A DNA stretch of 64,000 nucleotides. Source: Paralithodes platypus. Lineage: Eukaryota > Arthropoda > Malacostraca > Decapoda > Lithodidae. The notes under the pieces are model-generated. The model did not search any database. It saw nothing but the letters and a program-made list of their open reading frames with translations, and was not told the DNA's origin. Position numbers and translations under genes: made by a program. The DNA is taken from assembly GCA_032716605.1 (NCBI GenBank), contig CM064506.1:23652743-23716742 (forward strand). The letters are read 5' to 3'. Shown piece after piece: positions 22,801-34,212 of this stretch. The stretch's first letter is position 1. The number at the start of each line of letters is the position of its first letter.

Positions 22801-24511
22801 TAGCGCATGTCTCACTGAATTCAAGTGTGCTCCATTTGACCATACAAACAAGACACTTCGATCCCTACAGTCAGGAATCCCAGCCTCAGACACTCTCGCT
22901 GCCGACTTGAAATCGGCAAAGGAGGATGGCACAAGCAAACTGAAGCAGTTCTTGAATGAGAGAGTGTATTCCAAGACCAAGTCTCTCAATGATAGAGTTC
23001 CCCGTAGCAAGCGTTTGAACTTTTCAACTCAGGAATTGAAGAAAGCAGATGGTGAGAACCTGAAGGGAAAGACTGAGGAAATGGAGCGTAATGCCTTGGC
23101 CTCTGTTCTTGGACTGGTTGAAACGAGTGGTGCCCTCAAACTTCAAGAAGTCCTGCAGCATCGTGTTACAGCCGAGTGCCTTTCCATCTTCAACGTCAAT
23201 GGAACCATCCGTAAGGCACAGAAAAGCAAGCTTCAACAAAAACTAACTATGACTGTCATTCCAGAGCCTGATGTATACATGTCTATTATTGATATAGGCC
23301 TCATCTGGCGCCTAACAACTCCTACCATTGAAGACAGAGAGAAGGGAGACGGTACCAAGTATACCTGGGGAGATTATGCAGAGAGGTTGGTGCACTTCGT
23401 TCTAACGAGACACAAGCATGCTGAGCGCATCATTTGCGTCAATGATTCATATGATCAGAATTACACGATCAAGGACAGTGAGAGAATACTGCGCCAAAAA
23501 AACCTGCCAATCAGCAATGTCTTCATGAAGACAGAAGATAAATTTCCTTCTAGTAAAGTTTTCCATGCTCTCCTGGGTAAACCTGAGAACAAAATCCGCC
23601 TTCAGGCATTTCTTCAAACGGAATTCCAGAGAACAGCAGCAACAACTAGCACCGAGATCATCTACTGTGTAGTTGGCAGCACTGCAAAGATTCTCACCAC
23701 AGGCAAGCTTGTGCCAGAGCTCACATGCTCCCATGCAGAGGCAGATACGGCAATGCTCACCATATATAGTGTGCTCCGGTCAGACTGACAGTACACAGCA
23801 GCTGTCGTTCTTGACACAGAGGAAACAGACAACTACGTGCAAGCGGCATATGTTGCTCAGAAGACAATAGGAATCCTGTGTGTGAAACGCAAACGTCAGC
23901 TTATCGATGCCCGATGTTTGTGCAGTGAGGCAATGGCTGCATCCATCATACCACTTCATGTCCTCACTGAGTGTGACCACAACTCTGGCTTCTATGGAGC
24001 AAGCAAGAAGCTCATCGCAGATCGTCTGGAGAAGTCTAAAGAGGCACACGACCTGCTAGCAGCATGTGGTACACAGCTCCTAGACACAGAACAGGTCATC
24101 AGTGATTTGGAGCGGTTTGTCATTCGATATGTCTATGATGATATCAAAAGCAAGACCCTGGGAGATGCAAGGGCAGCGAAGTGGAGAGCTCAGAAGAAAA
24201 AAAGCACTATCCGACTTGTGCCTGACTTGGACAGTCTCCGTCCACACTTGGAGCGTGCAAACTATCTTGCATATTTGCAAAAGCATTACCAGCTCCAAAG
24301 TCACCCCTCACCGATTTGCCATGGATGGCATCTTGTAAATGGCCTATGTCTGCCTGTCCGTTCAATCCAGCCCCCACTTCCCCCATCCATACCACTACCT
24401 ACAAATCCGCAGGCAGAGAACAACAGTGATGATAGCAGCGAAAGTGAGGACAGTGATTCTGATAGTGGCTCATACAGTGAATCATGTAGTGACAGTGAAG
24501 TGGCAGATTAG
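19900..24511 (+). pseudogene. Academ-like transposase/XPG-type nuclease of transposon B, broken
   Basis: The order of parts matches transposon A. It starts with two zinc-binding modules: CILLCGKRC with H-x3-C near 20140, and CVWCMKG near 20315 with YHRACWRIY near 20513. A transposase-like core follows: IIVGDHPVYV with the second acidic residue at 21858, PFHIQMSF, then DIWIEST with candidate catalytic E at 22583. The nuclease domain has SHAEADTAM near 23730, LDTEETD near 23815 and ECDHNSGFYG near 23970, followed by HLERANYLAYLQKH and a serine/aspartate-rich acidic tail. Frameshifts lie near 20085, 20507, 21183, 21327 and 22400. In-frame stops are at 20688, 21609 and 23786. A splice acceptor-like TTTTTTACTGTTTCAG ends near 19845, so a 5' exon is possible. 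The copy is non-functional. Confidence 0.8.
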
Positions 24512-24843
24512 TATGTACAATTAGTATAATACAATACAATAACAATACAATATACAATACAATACAATACAATAACCATTCCAGTGGATTTGTAATGCCA
24601 GAATTAGTGAAAAAGGACCTCATTCGTCCTTGTAGCTCATCTGATGCCAGAGATATTACATTTCATGTTTTTCAAGATGGCGTTGGCGGCCATTTTGAAT
24701 ATTGGGCTCTAGCAGAGTTAGCCGTCATTTTTCAGAGGGGCATAGGAGCTAATTTTCCTTTAAAATGGTTCAGGTTGTCAAATCCATCGAGAGAAAAAGG
24801 TAGGAACAAAATGGTCACGGATTCCAAGCAAATGACCCTACTA
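24407..24843. repeat. Right terminal inverted repeat of transposon B
   Basis: About 437 bp. The first ~105 bp encode the last 34 residues of the gene (rich in S, D and E) and its stop at 24509-24511. The outer end is GCAAATGACCCTACTA. Confidence 0.9.
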
Positions 24844-24879
24844 GTAGGAATTTATTATTAAGGAGATAAAATTATATGC

Positions 24880-25372
24880 AAATATATAACAAGAATGTGT
24901 GTGTTTGCTGATGTCCCTCATCTCCTCAAACTAAGTAGAAATAATCTCCTAGATTCAGGATTTGTGATGAAGAATAGAGATATTATATCAGATGATTGCA
25001 TTCGTGAAATGTCCATGATAACTAAATCTGAATATGGCTTAGCTTTCAAACTTAGTGAAACTCACCTAAATGTTCAAGGACAACAAATTATAGCGAGTAA
25101 AGTATGCAATAATATATTTAGGAGAAAGAGATAATTTAATCAGCACAAACTGGAAAGAAACTGCAAGCTTCATATTAACAACAGATGCATAGTTTCATGT
25201 GGTGAATTCTTCTATATCAGGCGATAGGAAAGCACTGTGCGTCTGGTCTGCATTTGGAAGAATAGCTAAGCAATTTGCGCACAACGATCCACATTATGAA
25301 CACAATAAAGTTCAATTTCAGCCCACTACAGATTTCAGCAAAGAGTAGTTTTATCTTGCCTTTTCCTTATAT
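24880..25372 (+). pseudogene. P-element-like transposase remnant, central part
   Basis: The frame at 24895-25134 encodes VFADVPHLLKLSRNNLLDSG and, further on, THLNVQGQQ. This is the pattern of the P-element/THAP9 transposase region that binds GTP and forms part of the catalytic fold (known family motif: D-x-PH-L-K-x-RN). A shifted continuation reads SGDRKALCVW. No ends, THAP domain or inverted repeats are visible, so this is a fragment. Confidence 0.6.
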
Positions 25373-25434
25373 GACTCTTTGAAATGCTCAAAGTTACTCA
25401 TAACCTTGAATTTATCATGACAAGAAGGTTAAAT

Positions 25435-26069
25435 CAGGACACTTTACACATTATTATATATACTGTATATTGTTTGTATTTATATATTTATTACAAATCA
25501 GGACACTTTACACATTATTATATATACTGTATATTGTTTGTATTTATATAATTATTATAAATCAGGACACTTTACACATTATTATATATACTGTATATTG
25601 TTTGTATTTATATATTTATGATAAATCAGGACACTTTGCACATTATTATATATACTGTATATTGTTTGTATTTATATAATTATTATAAATCAGGACACTT
25701 TACACATTATTATATATACTGTATATTGTTTGTATTTATATAATTATTATAAATCAGGACACTTTACACATTATTATATATACTGTATATTGTTTGTATT
25801 TATATATTTATTATAAATCAGGACACTTTACACATTATTATATATACTGTATATTGTTTGTATTTATATATTTATTATAAATCAGGACACTTTACACATT
25901 ATTATATATACTGTATATTGTTTGTATTTATATATTTATTATAAATCAGGACACTTTACACATTATTATATATACTGTATATTGTTTGTATTTATATAAT
26001 TATTATAAATCAGGACACTTTACACATTATTATATATACTGTATATTGTTTGTATTTATATATTTATTC
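25435..26069. repeat. 64-bp minisatellite, about 10 units
   Basis: CAGGACACTTTACACATTAT recurs every 64 bp at 25435, 25499, 25563, 25627, 25691, 25755, 25819, 25883, 25947 and 26011. Units differ only by TATATATTTAT versus TATATAATTAT and a few single bases. The array splits the P-like remnant. Confidence 0.95.
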
Positions 26070-26285
26070 ATATATTATTTTTTGGTTGTATAAGACATCC
26101 AGATGCTGTCAGTTTCAAACAAAGACTAAAGCAACTGATAGTGTATTGCTCAGCAATAAAAGCAACATCACTCGGGATCCCGAAAATGAATAATATTTCT
26201 TGGGTAAAACTGGTCATAGCAAAAACAAAACTAACTAACGACCGTGAGTTACGCCTAGAAAATTGTGCTTATCAGATCTGACTGT
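26070..26285 (+). pseudogene. P-element-like transposase remnant, C-terminal part
   Basis: The frame reads FFGCIRHPDAVSFKQRLKQL then IVYC, matching the C-terminal part of P-like transposases (HP-x5-F-x-R-R/K-x-LI). It is probably the same copy as 24880-25372, pushed apart by the minisatellite. Confidence 0.5.
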
Positions 26286-26799
26286 TGTTCAATGATATGA
26301 GATTTAGAAGTAGGTATTGAGTATGATTTTGTTTTAGATATATGTGAAAATAAAAAATAAATAAAAATGTACCACCACTCTCGTAGAAGAACAGTCTTTA
26401 GATTTTTTGCTGGCTATATGGTAAGATTTTCCTTTTAAAGTATCACTTCTTAGAAAACAAGATCAGAGGGCACATCGTAGACAGAAGTGGTAACAGAGGT
26501 CAGCTGTATAATTTTGTTTGTCTCATTTGACCAATATACGAGAAATATGCAAAGTTGTCCATGGTGAATGGCTTCAAGATGAAGGGAAAAACTGTGTAAA
26601 AGTTCTTGCATCTGAAATTAAACTCACTTGAGCGACTTTACCTTTATCTGTTATCATTTTTTTTTTTTTTTTTTTTTTTTGCCAAAATATCGATCTTCTT
26701 TAGGATAGGACACCTGAACGTCATTTCATACAAGGAACAAAAGGTCATTACATGTAAGCATGCAAAGGAAGAAGATTAAAATAACTTAATCACTTAATC
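26286..26799. other. No gene; T-run at 26656-26681
   Basis: AT-rich DNA with a 20-plus T homopolymer. Nothing else is recognised. Confidence 0.5.
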
Positions 26800-28092
26800 A
26801 ATTATTGCCAGGAAAATTAGAAATAACTTACAAAATTTCAAGTTAATTAAACCCTCTCAACATGGATTCACTCAGGGACGATCCTGCCTAACAAATTTAC
26901 TCAGTTTTCTCTGAGGTATATGAAGCGGTAGATAACGACAAGTCATATGATATAGTTTACTTAGACTTCAGTAAGGCCTTTGATAGAGTTCCACATGAAA
27001 GGCTGTTAAGGAAGATAGAAGGACGTGTTATTGGGGATATGCTACTCAAGTGGATTAGGTCATGGCTGATTGGTAGGAAGCAGAGAGTTAGTATCAATGG
27101 TGTAAAATCGGACTGGGGATTAGTTAAAAGTAGGGTCCCCCAAGGGTCTGTTTTGGGGCCACTTCTGTTCATTATCTACATAAATGGTCTTAAATTAGGC
27201 ATAAAGAGTAGGATCAGTATATTTGCTGATGATACTAAAATGGGTAGGATAATAGTCAGCTAGTGACAGCGAATGTCTTCAAAAGGATCTCGATCATTTG
27301 CACGAGTGGTCAATAAATTGGCAGATGAGTTTCAATGTAGACAAATGTAAGGTATTAAGGATTGGAAATCGTAATTTAGAAGCGAAATACAAACTAGACA
27401 ATGTATAATTGGATAACTCAGAGTGTGAGAAGGATCTGGGGGTGCTCGTTAGTAATGATCTGAAACCCAGAAAACAATGTATAAGAGTTAGGAGCAGGGC
27501 AAATAGAGTTCTAGGATTCATATCTAGGAGTGTTAGCAACAGGACTGCTGAAGTTTTCTTAAAACTGTACTGAGCACTAGTAAGACTCATTTAATCTATG
27601 CTGTCCAATGTTGGTGCCCTTATTACAGAATGGATATCGACCCTTTAGAGGCAGTCCAAAGAAGAATGACGAAGATGATACATAATATTAGAAACTTATT
27701 GTGTGAGGAGAGATTGAAAGCCTTAGGCTTGCACTCACTAGAAAGACGAAGATGTAGGGGAGACATGATAGAGGTATTTAAATGGATAAAAAGGTTTAAA
27801 TAAGGGCGATATAGATGAGGTATTAAAGCTAAAGAGCGGCGACATAACCCGCTCAAATGGTTTCAAGTTAGATAAGTTTAGATTTAGGAAAGCATAGGAA
27901 AGCACTTGTTTGAGAATAGAGTTGTTAGCATGTGGAATGGACTGCCCAGAGCAGTGATTAGCTCAGGAACAGTTCAAAGCTTTAAACTGAAGTTGGATTT
28001 GCATATGGATGATATGGGCTGGGTGTGAATGGGAGCTGCTTCGTGTGAGCCACATGGCCTTATGCAGTTTCCCGCGATCTTATGTTCTTAAA
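26800..28092 (+). pseudogene. CR1/L2-like LINE, 3' half, frameshifted
   Basis: The RT domain starts with GFTQGRSCLTNLL. IVYLDFSKAFDRVPHERLL (near 26955), VPQGSVLGPLLFIIYING (near 27140) and IFADDTKMG (27220) follow, so the catalytic FADD box is present. The C-terminal part in other frames has LEAVQRRMTKM, RRCRGDMIEVFKW and, near 27930, a WNGLP-like string. The 3' end closes with GATCTTATGTTCTTAAA, the kind of short 3' repeat used by CR1-group elements. It is 5'-truncated with several shifts. Confidence 0.8.
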
Positions 28093-28541
28093 TAATGTTT
28101 GTCTTTAAAATAATACATGTTTATATCTTTATTGAATTAAACATTATCCCAAGCTTTCAACAAAAGAGAGAGAGAACAACAAATAACGGTATTCTACATT
28201 AGGCAAACAATATATCTTTACTAGCCTAGCCAGGGTCCAGAGAATATAGGGTCAACCCACGCGCAGGTACCTGTGAATGAGTGACATCACACGCCCCACG
28301 CTCTGCCTGAACCCCCTCATATAAGACATCTTGTTTTTGTGATATATTGAACCATGCGTGTATATAGAATCTTATTTAATGTTACAGGACAAACACAAAA
28401 ATATTAAAATATATCAAGCTTAGTATATTTTACAATTAAATGTGCATAAATATGAGGTAATATATTATGGATGATAGCGAGCATACCAATGAATAACATA
28501 TAGGCTATAGGCTACACCAAGAAAGTGCTTACATTAACTTC

Positions 28542-28545
<4 letters not shown>

Positions 28546-28580
<35 letters not shown>
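28546..28580. repeat. (GA)n microsatellite
   Basis: About 17 GA units in tandem. Confidence 0.9.
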
Positions 28581-28584
<4 letters not shown>

Positions 28585-28654
28585 AGTGGTTGATACCTGA
28601 TTAGGGGCTACTTATTCCTAAGGAAGGGCATATTATAATGTAATTAGTGAAGGA

Positions 28655-29210
28655 ACGGACACACACACAAACACGCACACAGACTTGTGTTTGTGTGTGT
28701 GGACAAGCGGTGATGTGTGTGTGTGTGTTGATCTGAGTGAAAATCTGTGAGTGTATGTGTGTATGGGATAGTGGGAATGAGTGTTTGTGTATGCGTATCT
28801 TGCTCACCTTTATCATGACAAAAGGACTGCATTTTACAAACCATGAGTGTGTGTGTTGAATTCTAGCTTGCCAATGTTAAGCTGATAAATCTTTGTAATG
28901 TCCTATGAATTTTCCGCCAAGTAGAAGGGACACACACACATACTTATGCATACTCACACACACACACACACACACACACATGCATTTTACAAACTCATGT
29001 GTGTGTGTGGGTTGGGGTTAGTTTCTAGCTTGTCAATGTTAAGCAGAATAGTTTTCCTAACGTCATACACACGCACTGCATTTTACAAACTGTGTGTGTG
29101 TGTGTGCGCCCGCGCGCCCGCGCGCGCTTTTGAATTCTACCTTGCCCATGTTAAGCTGATGATTGTTTCTACTGTCATATTACCAGCTGCCAAATTATCA
29201 CACCCACATT
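28655..29210. repeat. CA/TG/CG tracts with three copies of a ~110-150 bp unit
   Basis: TGCATTTTACAAAC followed by (TG)n, CTAGCTTG..CAATGTTAAG and TGTCATA-like strings occurs three times (about 28828, 28980, 29077). The third has an alternating purine-pyrimidine run (TG)n-CGCCCGCGCG-(CG)n at 29093-29128, which is prone to Z-DNA. Confidence 0.8.
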
Positions 29211-29224
29211 AGAATTAGAATTAA

Positions 29225-30265
29225 AACAGCAAGCTACAAGGGCTATGTAAACAGCAAGCTACAAGGGCTATGTATTCATTGATTAGTAAATGCAGAAAAT
29301 GTAATTTACCAGTTGATATTATACAGCTGGAATTGTTTAAAGCAATGGTTAGACCAGTTATGTTGTACTGTATGCTGCTGAGGTATGGGGACATTATGTT
29401 ATTAGAAAATTAGAACAGCTTCATTTGAGGTTTTTAAAGCATACATTACATGTTCATAAGTATACTAGTAATGACATGTTGTATGGTGAACTTGGTGAAT
29501 ATCCTATAGACATAAATATTAAGTGTTCAATGACCGGTTACTGGGTGAGATAAATTACTGGTAAAACAAGTACGGTAAGTTAAGTTATATAATGTACAAG
29601 TGTTTGTTACATTTGGATCAGGTTGGTGTTTATACTTCACCTTGGTTGAATTGTGTTAAAAGTATTTGTAATGACTGTGGGATGTCTGGAGTCTGGTTGT
29701 CACACAATGTAATAACCCCAGCCTGGTTCAGATTGGCAATAGAACAACAGCTTAAAGATCAACGGATAACAAAATGGAATAGTAATTTGTCAAGTAGGGC
29801 CATTTGTAGTAGCTATAGAACTTATACATTTGTCTTCAGTATGGAGGATTAACTTGTGAAATTGGATAAGGAAGAGAGACTAGCTATAAGTAAACTGAGA
29901 GCAAGTAATAATAAATTACCAGTTAATACTGGTAGACACAGAAATATTGGTAGAGAAGACAGGGTATGTACTAAATGTAATGAGAATTACTACAAGCATA
30001 ACCCAACACAGTATAAATATATACTGTTAATGAATAATACTAACTTAAAATGTATGAGGAATCTGTCACCTCTTCTCAAAAGAACGTTTACTATGTATAG
30101 ATAGATCAAGTCTTAGGACATTTAATATAGTTTGCTTAAGATGTACCAGTGTATTTACGTGTACGCTAATTTAGTTAGCAAAGGCATATTGTACATGTGT
30201 AATATGCAAGGGGCTGTGCTCCATACTTTTTGTAAAATTCTAAGCAAAATAAACTCAATTCAATT
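29225..30265 (+). pseudogene. LINE C-terminal fragment inside the hAT-like element
   Basis: Frames include LFKAMVRPVMLYC, LGEYPIDINIKC, then FRLAIEQQLKDQ, KWNSNLS, and finally NTGRHRNIGREDRVCTKC, the C-terminal cysteine motif of non-LTR retrotransposon proteins common in aquatic invertebrates. Parts fall in three frames with stops. The 3' side ends in AATAAACTCAATTCAATTC and a (CA)n tract. There is no RT domain here, so it is strongly 5'-truncated. Confidence 0.6.
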
Positions 30266-30339
30266 CACACACACACACACACACTGTAATTGTCTCAACT
30301 TCTGTTGTTGTTAGTTAAGCCTTTGAGTACCAGCTACGT

Positions 30340-30480
30340 GTGTTATATTGTATTCTAGCTAGGATATATTAATACGATATTATGCAGCTTCGGAAGGATC
30401 TACGGTAGTTATAAAGGTTGGTTGAGATAGATGGAAGCCATATTATTGCTAGAGGTCCTTCCTAATATGAATACAATGGT
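30340..30480. repeat. Member of a small TTAA MITE family (family 4), diverged
   Basis: TATGCAGCTTCGGAAGGATC matches the core of related pieces at 33035-33140, 37568-37988, 55143-55237 and 63500-63680. The copy starts near GTTAAGCCTTTGAGTACC. The right end is unclear. Confidence 0.45.
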
Positions 30481-30823
30481 CTAATAGTGGCTACACTATA
30501 AAGAAAAGGACATCACCGGTACTTTATGGGTTAACTGTATAGTAACTAACATCATTGCTTTTATGCTATATATATCAAGATAGGTATCTTAGCATTCATA
30601 ATTCCAAATCATTATCATACCACACACAACTAGAATTATAAAACATCCGCTTTGTTTCACCTGTATGTTCGTGATTGAGTTCTCAAAGTGAATGAACTGA
30701 CCGACCTCCCACTGACCCCTAGCCTCTGTCCCCACTGTAGGAAGAATGACGTCATGCGCGAAAGACAGCCCGTTTTCTTTGAGCGGTGGGTTTACCCTAT
30801 ATTCTCTAGACCCTGAGCCTAGC

Positions 30824-31143
30824 TATGACCTATTTTATATGTATGCGTGTTACAGATATGTTGGATTTGTAATCAGGTTTGTTTCAGTCCAATAATTTTC
30901 ATTTTGTATGTCTTTCCTATGCCTAAACTTTATTTTGTTTTAACTTATTACTGATGGGTATGTTTTATTTATGTAAGGTTTTAGGATACTGTAGAATTAC
31001 ATTGATAAACATGCAGTGCATCACTAAGTGGTCGTGCTTGCCTCTTTAAGGAATTCTACCATAAAGGACAAAATACTAATGACAACACAACCACATCTAG
31101 GGTTAAATTGTAATTCATTTTGGATTAATCATATTAGTTTATT
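30824..31143. other. No feature seen
   Basis: AT-rich sequence between the hAT-like element and the minisatellite. Confidence 0.5.
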
Positions 31144-32956
31144 GTATGTAGGCTACCATCATGGAATTACTGTATGTAGGCTACCATAATGGAATTACTG
31201 TATGTAGGCTACCATCATGGAATTACTGTATGTAGGCTACCATCATGGAATTACTGTATGTAGGCTACCATAATGGAATTACTGTATGTAGGCTACCATA
31301 ATGGAATTACTGTATGTAGGCTACCATATAGGCATTACTGTATGTAGGCTACCATAATGGAATTACTGTATGTAGGCTACCATAATGGAATTACTGTATG
31401 TAGGCTACCATCATGGAATTACTGTATGTAGGCTACCATCATGGAATTACTGTATGTAGGCTACCATCATGGAATTACTGTATGTAGGCTACCATGGAAT
31501 TACTGTATGTAGGCTACCATAATGGAATTACTGTATGTAGGCTACCATAATGGAATTACTGTATGTAGGCTACCATAATGGAATTACTGTAGGCTACCAT
31601 CATGGAATTACTGTATGTAGGCTACCATCATGGAATTACTGTATGTAGGCTACCATCATGGAATTACTGTATGTAGGCTACCATCATGGAATTACTGTAT
31701 GTAGGCTACCATAATGGAATTACTGTATGTAGGCTACCATCATGGAATTACTGTATGTAGGCTACCATCATGGAATTACTGTATGTAGGCTACCATCATG
31801 GAATTACTGTATGTAGGCTACCATCATGGAATTACTGTATGTAGGCTACCATCATGGAATTACTGTATGTAGGCTACCATCATGGAATTACTGTATGTAG
31901 GCTACCATCATGGAATTACTGTATGTAGGCTACCATCATGGAATTACTGTATGTAGGCTACCATCATGGAATTACTGTATGTAGGCTACCATCATGGAAT
32001 TACTGTATGTAGGCTACCATCATGGAATTACTGTATGTAGGCTACCATCATGGAATTACTGTATGTAGGCTACCATCATGGAATTACTGTATGTAGGCTA
32101 CCATCATGGAATTACTGTATGTAGGCTACCATCATGGAATTACTGTATGTAGGCTACCATCATGGAATTACTGTATGTAGGCTACCATCATGGAATTACT
32201 GTATGTAGGCTACCATCATGGAATTACTGTATGTAGGCTACCATCATGGAATTACTGTATGTAGGCTACCATCATGGAATTACTGTATGTAGGCTACCAT
32301 CATGGAATTACTGTATGTAGGCTACCATCATGGAATTACTGTATGTAGGCTACCATCATGGAATTACTGTATGTAGGCTACCATCATGGAATTACTGTAT
32401 GTAGGCTACCATCATGGAATTACTGTATGTAGGCTACCATCATGGAATTACTGTATGTAGGCTACCATCATGGAATTACTGTATGTAGGCTACCATCATG
32501 GAATTACTGTATGTAGGCTACCATAATGGAATTACTGTATGTAGGCTACCATAATGGAATTACTGTATGTAGGCTACCATCATGGAATTACTGTATGTAG
32601 GCTACCATCATGGAATTACTGTATGTAGGCTACCATCATGGAATTACTGTATGTAGGCTACCATCATGGAATTACTGTATGTAGGCTACCATCATGGAAT
32701 TACTGTATGTAGGCTACCATCATGGAATTACTGTATGTAGGCTACCATCATGGAATTACTGTATGTAGGCTACCATAATGGAATTACTGTATGTAGGCTA
32801 CCATAATGGAATTACTGTATGTAGGCTACCATCATGGAATTACTGTATGTAGGCTACCATAATGGAATTACTGTATGTAGGCTACCATCATGGAATTACT
32901 GTATGTAGGCTACCATCATGGAATTACTGTATGTAGGCTACCATCATGGAATTACT
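31144..32956. repeat. 28-bp minisatellite, about 65 units
   Basis: The unit contains GTAGGCTACCATCATGGAAT followed by TACTGTAT and repeats for 1.8 kb. The main variation is CATCATGG versus CATAATGG. A-type variants cluster at the left edge, near 32520-32560 and near 32780-32850. A few short units (near 31329, 31490, 31590) break the period. Long runs of identical units in the centre suggest recent expansion. Confidence 0.97.
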
Positions 32957-33034
32957 CAACAGCATGTAGTAATTTTGATTGTTATGTACCCCAGTAGGCT
33001 ATATTATATTCCAAAACATTGATATTTCCCCTTC

Positions 33035-33140
33035 TTAACCCCTTGAAGCTCTGACACGTTTTAGCAGTATATTTTGGCTATCATTAGACAATTTTATGCA
33101 GCTTAGGAAGGATCTGTGGGTATTAAAAGGGTAAATCCTA
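33035..33140. repeat. Family 4 TTAA MITE, partial
   Basis: It begins TTAACCCCTTGAAGC and includes TTTTATGCAGCTTAGGAAGG and AAAAGGGTAAA, where the right TTAA has mutated. About 105 bp. Confidence 0.5.
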
Positions 33141-33382
33141 TCTCAATCAACCCTTTGACTTCCATATACAAAGGAGTACAAAGGAAATCAAGCAACAACA
33201 GATCTAGTGACCCTTCTAGGCTGCTTGTCCTCCAAAACACTGAGGATCAAGTGTCCAAACAGTGGTTTAGAGTGGGTAAGGGAACATTGGAAAGGGAACT
33301 ACTACCCTACCACTAACGTGGCAGGACTAGGAAGTTAGTAGGGGACATATGGGTTAGTAACTGAGGGGAGGATAAAATAAAG

Positions 33383-33940
33383 TTATTCATTTACAAACGC
33401 AGTCAGTCGCGGGTTTGATGCGAGATATTTGTCTAGGCGGAATTTAAATGAATCAACGGTGCTGCAGTCTATAACGTCTCGGGGAAGCCCATTCCACAAG
33501 TTGACAACTCGATTGAAGAAGAAATTCTTAGATTCGTGTGAGTTAAAAGATTTACCAATAATTTTGCAACCGTATCCCCGCGTGTAATTAGCTTGGTCGA
33601 TAGTGAAGTACTTACTACAGTTCATATTGTCGATGCCTTTGATGATTTTGAACACTTGAATTAAGTCACCTCTTAATCTGCGCTGGGTTAAAGGAAATAG
33701 ATTTAATTCTCTAAGACGCTCTTCGTATGGTTTGTTCTTTAGGCTAGGTATCATTTTGGTAACTCTACGTTGAAATCGTTCTAGCTTGTTTATGTCTTTT
33801 TGGTAATAAGGGCACCAGCATTGAACGCAGTATTCCAGAAGAGGGCGGACTAAGGAATTGTAAAGGGTTAGGATAACGTCTTTGGATTTATGCTCAAATG
33901 ATCTGCCTATAAAGCCAATTATTTTACATAAGAACATAAG
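33383..33940 (-). pseudogene. CR1-like RT C-terminal domain
   Basis: Open for about 180 codons: KIIGFIGRSFEHKSKD, RPLLEYCVQCWCPYYQKDI, LERFQRRVTKMI, RRLRGDLIQVFKIIKGID, FFFNRVVNLWNGLPRDV, and a stop at 33383. It is the usual tail of CR1/L2-group proteins and has a normal end, so the 3' terminus of the LINE is preserved. Confidence 0.85.
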
Positions 33941-34164
33941 AACATTGATTTGATTTTGCCCCGAGGGGCGAGTTTATTGAGCAGCGCCCCCCATCCTGTG
34001 AGGGGACAACCACTAGTAAGGCGATACATACTGCTCAAAGAGCCATTATTCCACTGAAACAACAGCATCGTCGTCTGGTTACATTCATATTTGTGTTTAT
34101 AAGTCAGGTTGGCATTATTCAGATGTGTTATTATAGTTTCCTCATTTAATTGTCACATGGTCTG

Positions 34165-34212
<48 letters not shown>

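Larger units (their letters stand above)
19373..24843 (+). mobile_element. Transposon B: Academ-like DNA transposon with 440-bp inverted ends
   Basis: The two ends are inverted copies that begin TAGTAGGGTCATTTGC on their own strands. GTA lies immediately outside each end (19370-19372 and 24844-24846), giving a 3-bp target duplication. The 5471-bp element encodes one large gene on the plus strand, now broken. The terminal TAG...CTA, the 3-bp duplication and the protein design are shared with transposon A at 57067-62402, though the nucleotide sequences are unrelated by eye. Long inverted repeats, 3-4 bp duplications and an XPG-type nuclease are what I know of the Academ superfamily. Superfamily placement is inference. 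Confidence 0.85.
28231..30815. mobile_element. hAT-like non-autonomous element with 8-bp target duplication
   Basis: The ends are inverted: CAGGGTCCAGAGAATATAGG at the left matches the inverse of CTATATTCTCTAGACCCTG at the right. The 8-mer AGCCTAGC lies directly outside both (28223-28230 and 30816-30823). An 8-bp duplication and a CAGGG terminus are typical of hAT elements (known). The 2585-bp interior has no hAT transposase. It holds microsatellites, a three-fold repeat and a LINE fragment acquired later. Confidence 0.65.

Noticed and set aside
28231..30815. P-element identity for the element with the 8-bp duplication
   Set aside because: P elements also make 8-bp duplications, but the CAGGGTC end fits hAT better and no P-like motif lies inside. 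The P-like fragments at 24.9-26.3 kb are outside it.
31144..32956. Regular 28-bp repeats that superficially resemble a CRISPR array
   Set aside because: There are no unique spacers, units are head to tail, and the genome is eukaryotic. It is a minisatellite.
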